Of a stretch of 8,448 nucleotides of DNA, positions 5,728-8,448 are shown in pieces (the first letter of the stretch is position 1; the number at the start of each line of letters is the position of its first letter). The DNA lies in the NCBI GenBank assembly GCA_910587895.1, contig CAJUOE010000314.1, positions 1 to 8,448 of the forward strand, given 5' to 3'. Origin of the DNA: an uncultured Lachnospiraceae bacterium (GTDB lineage: Bacteria; Bacillota; Clostridia; Lachnospirales; Lachnospiraceae). A program made the translations under genes and the position numbers. The notes under the pieces are model-generated. The model saw only the letters and a program-made list of their open reading frames with translations. It did no database searches and was not told the origin of the DNA.

Positions 5728-6940
5728 AATCGTTCGTCACAGGCTGCAAGCCCTGTTCCCTGATTGCCTCGACCACCTCGTTCATATCCCGGTTGTCTGC
5801 AATCTCAAACTGGCTGTCTCCCTGCTCCTTAACCTCCTCTGAATGGCTTCCGATTCCGGTGCTGACACCTGCGGAAATTTTCGTCGCCGCCATGCCAATG
5901 ACATGATCGCGGAACTCTGCGCGCTCCCTCGTGGAAATCGTCATCCCTGCAAACGGCAGGAACAGGCGGTAGGCGCACATGATTTGCAAGAGCTCGCGCT
6001 CGCTTACCTCCTTGCCGCCCAGGGGCTCCACAACCGGAACCACCTCTTTCTCAGACAAATGCTCCCCATCCTCCTTGTCCTCTTCCAACGTCACAATCGG
6101 ACGCAGCCTTGGACAGGAAAATGAAATTTCCGCATGAGGATATTTGCGCTGAAGATAATAGGCATGGAGCCCGGTCGCAAATGCATCCTTCCGAAAATCA
6201 GAAAGCCCCAAAAGGGCTGCAAATGCCACGCCGCGCATCCCACCCATCAGCGCGCGTTCCTGCGCATTGATGCGGTAAGGAAAACTCCGCTTATGCCCCG
6301 CCAGATGAAGATCACCATACCGCGCGTCATCATACGTCTCCTGAAATACCGTTACGTAATCCGCCCCACATTGCCTTAGATACGCGTACTCGTCCGAGTT
6401 CATCGGGTAAACCTCAAGCCCCACCATGCGGAAATATTTGCGGGCAATTTTACAGGCCTCACCGATATATTCCACATCGGATTTCGCACGGCTCTCACCG
6501 GTAAGGATTAAAATTTCCTCCAGGCCTGTCCGGGCAATCGCCGCCATTTCCTTTTCTATTTCCTCATAATTCAATTTCATCCTGTGAATCCGGTTATGAC
6601 AGTTAAACCCACAATACACACAGTAATTTTCACAATAATTAGAAATGTAAATGGGCGTAAACAGGTACACCGAATTACCAAAATGTTTCTCCGTTTCCTG
6701 CTTTGCCTTCCCAGCCATTTCCTCCAAAAACGGTGCGGCAGCCGGGGATAGCAGGGCGGCAAAATCTTCCATGCTGCGGTTTTCATGATTTAGCGCATTC
6801 CTTACATCCTGTGCCGTATAGGATTCTGGCTGATAACGGTTCCTTTGATCCAGCACCCGATCTGGAATATCAGAATCAATTTTTTCCATGCCCTCCATAT
6901 ATGCCATATGGTCTATGCATTTTCGCTTATCAGTTTCCAT
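5714..6940 (-). CDS. thiH: 2-iminoacetate synthase ThiH (radical SAM tyrosine lyase)
   Basis: A 408-residue radical SAM enzyme that splits tyrosine into p-cresol and dehydroglycine, the oxygen-sensitive route to the thiazole nitrogen and C2. The 4Fe-4S motif C-x3-C-x2-C is C103, C107, C110 in SNYCENYCVYCGFNC. Family blocks follow in order: ILILTGES (143-150), GLEVYPMN (174-181), TVFQETY (197-203), HKRSFPYRINAQERA (216-230), FSCPRLRP (274-281) and GLQPVTNDYVYV at the C-terminus. It is longer than the roughly 370-residue ThiH proteins, because of an N-terminal stretch and a charged insertion at about 284-312 rich in Glu, Asp and Lys. I start at the ATG at 6940, with GGAGG 10 bases upstream; the in-frame TTG at 6949 sits only one base from that site. 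It follows thiG by 63 bases and overlaps tenI. Confidence 0.95.
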   Translation of the reverse strand: METDKRKCIDHMAYMEGMEKIDSDIPDRVLDQRNRYQPESYTAQDVRNALNHENRSMEDFAALLSPAAAPFLEEMAGKAKQETEKHFGNSVYLFTPIYISNYCENYCVYCGFNCHNRIHRMKLNYEEIEKEMAAIARTGLEEILILTGESRAKSDVEYIGEACKIARKYFRMVGLEVYPMNSDEYAYLRQCGADYVTVFQETYDDARYGDLHLAGHKRSFPYRINAQERALMGGMRGVAFAALLGLSDFRKDAFATGLHAYYLQRKYPHAEISFSCPRLRPIVTLEEDKEDGEHLSEKEVVPVVEPLGGKEVSERELLQIMCAYRLFLPFAGMTISTRERAEFRDHVIGMAATKISAGVSTGIGSHSEEVKEQGDSQFEIADNRDMNEVVEAIREQGLQPVTNDYVYV

Positions 6941-7003
6941 TATTTTCAAGCCTCCATTTTCCAGAATAAAGTGGGCAAGCTCCTATAAGATAAATCCCCC
7001 TGA

Positions 7004-7774
7004 TCAGTCCCGCAAGAATCCGGTCAATGGCGAGGACGCCTCTGCGCCTCTCTCCCGAACCCTTCCCAGACCTGACAGGTATGCCTCCCTGCCAGCTTCA
7101 ATCGCCTTCTTAAATGCCCGCGCCATCTGTGGAATATCTCCTGCGGTAGCGATGGCTGTATTTGCCATCACAGCAGCAGCTCCCATCTCCATCACCTCAC
7201 AGGCCTGGGAAGGACGTCCAATCCCTGCGTCAACAATAATCGGCAGTTCAATCTCGTCAATCAGAATCTGAATAAATTCTCTTGTCGCCAGCCCTTTGTT
7301 GGAACCGATCGGCGCCGCCAGAGGCATCACCGCCGCCGCTCCTGCATTTACCAGGTCACGCGCCGTATTCAAATCCGGATACATATATGGCAACACCACA
7401 AATCCCTCTTTCGTCAACAGCTCTGTGGCTTTGACTGTCTCCGGATTATCCGGCAGCAAATATTTGGAATCCCGCATAATCTCTACCTTGACAAAATTTC
7501 CACACCCAAGTTCCCGTGACAGCCTGGCAATCCGCACCGCCTCTGTTGCATCCCTGGCGCCGGAAGTATTTGGAAGCAGCGTCACGCCCTGCGGAATGTA
7601 ATCCAAAATATTTCCCGCGCCATCCGAATTTGCCCGGCGCACGGCGAGCGTGATAATCTGCGCGCCTGCCTGCTCCACTGCTGCCTGAATCAGTTCTACA
7701 TTGTATTTGCCGGAGCCCAGAATAAATCTGGACGAAAATTCCTGTCCTCCTAACTTAAAAACATCCTGTTCCAT
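7004..7774 (-). CDS. thiG: Thiazole synthase ThiG
   Basis: A 256-residue TIM-barrel enzyme that joins 1-deoxy-D-xylulose 5-phosphate, dehydroglycine and the sulfur of ThiS-thiocarboxylate into the thiazole phosphate. The N-terminal FSSRFILGSGKY (13-24) and LLPNTSGARDATEAVRIARL (67-86) are hallmark blocks. The Schiff-base lysine is K96 in GNFVKVEIMRD, the same number as in B. subtilis ThiG. LPDNPETVKA (107-116), PIGSNKGL and the phosphate-binding DAGIGRPSQACEVMEMGAAA follow, with ANTAIA after that. Full length for the family. The ATG at 7774 is 2 bases after the thiS stop, and its ribosome site lies inside the last thiS codons, so the two are tightly coupled, as fits proteins that form a complex. 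The C-terminus is a little longer and more charged than usual. Confidence 0.97.
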   Translation of the reverse strand: MEQDVFKLGGQEFSSRFILGSGKYNVELIQAAVEQAGAQIITLAVRRANSDGAGNILDYIPQGVTLLPNTSGARDATEAVRIARLSRELGCGNFVKVEIMRDSKYLLPDNPETVKATELLTKEGFVVLPYMYPDLNTARDLVNAGAAAVMPLAAPIGSNKGLATREFIQILIDEIELPIIVDAGIGRPSQACEVMEMGAAAVMANTAIATAGDIPQMARAFKKAIEAGREAYLSGLGRVRERGAEASSPLTGFLRD

Positions 7775-7776
7775 TT

Positions 7777-7971
7777 TCAGCCTCCTCCCATGAAACTAAC
7801 TACTTCCACCACGTCTTCATCCTTTAAGATGGCCGCGTCGTAATTTTCTTTCGCTACAATCTCCGCGTTTAATTCCACCGCCACACGTTCTTTAACAAAC
7901 CCTTCCCTTATCAGCATTTCTGATATGGAAAGACCGGCAGGGTATTCTTTCTGTTCACCGTTAATCTTCAT
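7777..7971 (-). CDS. thiS: Sulfur carrier protein ThiS
   Basis: A 64-residue ubiquitin-like sulfur carrier. It opens MKINGEQKEYPAGLSISEML and ends in DEDVVEVVSFMGGG. The terminal Gly-Gly is the site that is adenylated by ThiF and converted to a thiocarboxylate, from which ThiG takes the thiazole sulfur; here three glycines end the chain. RVAVELNAEIVAKENY (29-44) is the conserved middle strand pair. The start at 7971 has AAGGAG 7 bases upstream; the open frame extends 13 codons further, but into the leader hairpin. It is the first gene of the operon, and a consensus promoter lies about 100 bases upstream with a hairpin-terminator structure between. No thiF accompanies it in this window. Confidence 0.95.
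   Translation of the reverse strand: MKINGEQKEYPAGLSISEMLIREGFVKERVAVELNAEIVAKENYDAAILKDEDVVEVVSFMGGG
7781..7789 (-). promoter_or_regulatory. thiG ribosome binding site embedded in the thiS C-terminal codons
   Basis: The codons for the last residues of ThiS, GGA GGA GGC, form GGAGGAGG, with GGAGG (7781-7785) 6 bases before the thiG ATG at 7774. The essential C-terminal glycines of ThiS and the thiG ribosome binding site are therefore the same bases. Confidence 0.8.
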
Positions 7972-8066
7972 TCGATTCTCCTTTCCTATAAGCGAAAAAA
8001 AGACCACCACGAAGAATTACACCCGCGGTGGTGTACCCCTTCGTGTGGTCTTTGTCTCACACTCTG
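7972..8066 (-). ncRNA. 5' leader of the thi operon, probable cis-regulatory RNA (attenuator)
   Basis: From the start point predicted by the promoter (about 8066) to the thiS ATG, the leader is about 95 bases. Nearly two thirds of it is a nested hairpin followed by a U-tract, and the thiS ribosome site comes right after. It has no ATG-started leader peptide and none of the TPP-riboswitch core (no CTGAGA, no ACCTGATCTGG-like element). Structured RNAs called the thiS motif have been described upstream of thiS in Firmicutes; this leader is a candidate member, but I cannot align it here. Confidence 0.5.
7995..8053 (-). terminator. Nested hairpin with U-tract between promoter and thiS (intrinsic terminator/attenuator)
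   Basis: On the minus strand AAAGACCACACGAAG (8039-8053) pairs with CTTCGTGGTGGTCTTT (7999-8014), giving 15 pairs with one bulged base. Inside, GGG (8036-8038) faces ATT (8015-8017) in a 3x3 internal loop, and TACACC (8030-8035) pairs with GGTGTA (8018-8023) around a 6-base loop. The run of seven T at 7995-8001 then follows. The 3' side falls about 25 bases before the thiS start and downstream of the thi promoter, so it would cut thi transcription unless bypassed. It could also end transcripts coming from the glycosyltransferase gene. Confidence 0.8.
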
Positions 8067-8086
8067 TCTGAAATTATAAATCAGAC
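8066..8086. promoter_or_regulatory. Palindrome centred on the thi -10 box, candidate operator
   Basis: GTCTGA (8066-8071) and TCAGAC (8081-8086) form a perfect 6-base inverted repeat separated by 9 bases that contain the TATAAT. With transcription starting near 8066, both arms cannot be in the RNA, so if the repeat is functional it should act as DNA, for example as a repressor site overlapping the promoter. Confidence 0.4.
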
Positions 8087-8101
8087 TTCCAGCGCTGTCA
8101 A
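8073..8101 (-). promoter_or_regulatory. Consensus sigma-A/sigma-70 promoter of the thi operon
   Basis: TTGACA (8096-8101) and TATAAT (8073-8078) are both perfect hexamers with the ideal 17-base spacer. The -35 lies just behind the stop codon of the upstream glycosyltransferase gene. Predicted start is near 8066, about 95 bases before the thiS ATG. Confidence 0.88.
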
Positions 8102-8104
8102 GTT

Positions 8105-8448
8105 TTAATTGAAACCTACAACTTTTTGCGAAATCTTATATGCCGCTACGGAAATCCTTCTTCCACTTTTGCCCGGCAGGTTCATCGTCTGCCCCATAAT
8201 TCCTTTCCTCAGATGCCAGAACAGACGCAAATCATAATCTTTCAGATATTTCCAGAGCTCCCGTTTCTTCTCCAGGTTTTCCTGCGTGCCGGAACGAATC
8301 AGCATAATGGTAGATACCACGGTAATGATTTCCAGATAATTAAACATATATTTCCGCAGTTTGCGGTTTGTCAGTTTCCACAAATCCACGGATTCCACCA
8401 TAAGCTTGTTCACGCGTATCTGCTGGTCAATCCGTCCAATCATCACGC
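8105..8448 (-). CDS. C-terminal part of a probable family 2 glycosyltransferase (5' end outside window)
   Basis: An open frame of 114 codons including the stop enters from the right edge and ends with TAA at 8105-8107. The visible part is a helical, basic C-terminus: WKLTNRKLRKYMFNYLEIIT, a hydrophobic stretch VVSTIMLIRS, then KKRELWKYLKDYDLRLFWHL and a closing NLPGKSGRRIS..AYKISQKVVGFN. That ending resembles the C-terminal tail of GT2 glycosyltransferases of Firmicute cell-surface polysaccharide clusters. The catalytic GT-A domain with its DxD motif would lie outside the window, so the family call is tentative. The ATG at 8443 and GTG at 8446 are inside the frame and not convincing starts. 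The gene stops 4 bases before the -35 of the thi promoter. Confidence 0.55.
   Translation of the reverse strand, partial: VMIGRIDQQIRVNKLMVESVDLWKLTNRKLRKYMFNYLEIITVVSTIMLIRSGTQENLEKKRELWKYLKDYDLRLFWHLRKGIMGQTMNLPGKSGRRISVAAYKISQKVVGFN

Noticed and set aside
7972..8104. TPP riboswitch upstream of the thi operon
   Set aside because: The leader is short and lacks the conserved CTGAGA and ACCTGATCTGG-like blocks of that aptamer.

Overview
The window looks like chromosomal DNA of a low-to-moderate G+C anaerobic Firmicute, most likely a gut Clostridium or Lachnospiraceae relative. This is inferred from gene style only: strong AGGAGG-type ribosome binding sites, an oxygen-sensitive ThiH (tyrosine lyase) instead of ThiO for thiazole synthesis, a Cys-rich KTR-type remnant, and NUDIX, acetyltransferase and VOC proteins of Firmicute type. 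Every gene I can support lies on the minus strand, so transcription runs from right to left.

Right part (about 5101-8448). The window opens with the 3' end of a probable glycosyltransferase (8105-8448, partial). Next comes a textbook sigma-70/A promoter (TTGACA-17-TATAAT, 8073-8101), a leader of about 95 nt with a nested hairpin plus U-tract, and a four-gene thiazole operon: thiS (7777-7971), thiG (7004-7774), thiH (5714-6940) and a TenI/ThiE-family gene that looks like the thiazole tautomerase tenI (5101-5727). ThiS-thiocarboxylate supplies sulfur, ThiH supplies dehydroglycine from tyrosine, ThiG condenses both with deoxyxylulose phosphate, and TenI aromatises the product. There is no thiF, thiC or thiD in the window. 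The hairpin between promoter and thiS suggests that the operon is controlled by attenuation. No TPP-riboswitch signature is visible.

Middle part (about 2102-5100). This stretch reads as more A+T rich (sample lines 32-43 % G+C against 52-57 % in the thi genes). It starts with a truncated RelE/ParE-type toxin tail directly behind the tenI stop codon. It is followed by an AraC-family regulator with a cupin-like sensor domain (3899-4822), an unusual one-chain fusion of a hexapeptide acetyltransferase and a NUDIX hydrolase (2613-3836), and a free-standing prolyl-tRNA editing-domain protein (2102-2590).

Left part (1-2100). A frameshifted Cys-rich KTR gene (1923-2088) is joined to the last 28 codons of a lost GNAT acetyltransferase (1832-1918). 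Intact genes follow for an iron-sulfur-flavoprotein-like oxidoreductase (1122-1811), a VOC-fold protein (641-1069) and a GNAT acetyltransferase (97-609). The tail of yet another GNAT runs off the left edge. The three or four gene tails at gene junctions mark 1-5100 as an accessory, recombining region next to a core biosynthetic operon.

The points most worth a second look are the thiS leader (promoter, palindrome and hairpin), the acetyltransferase-NUDIX fusion, and the chimeric gene scars.
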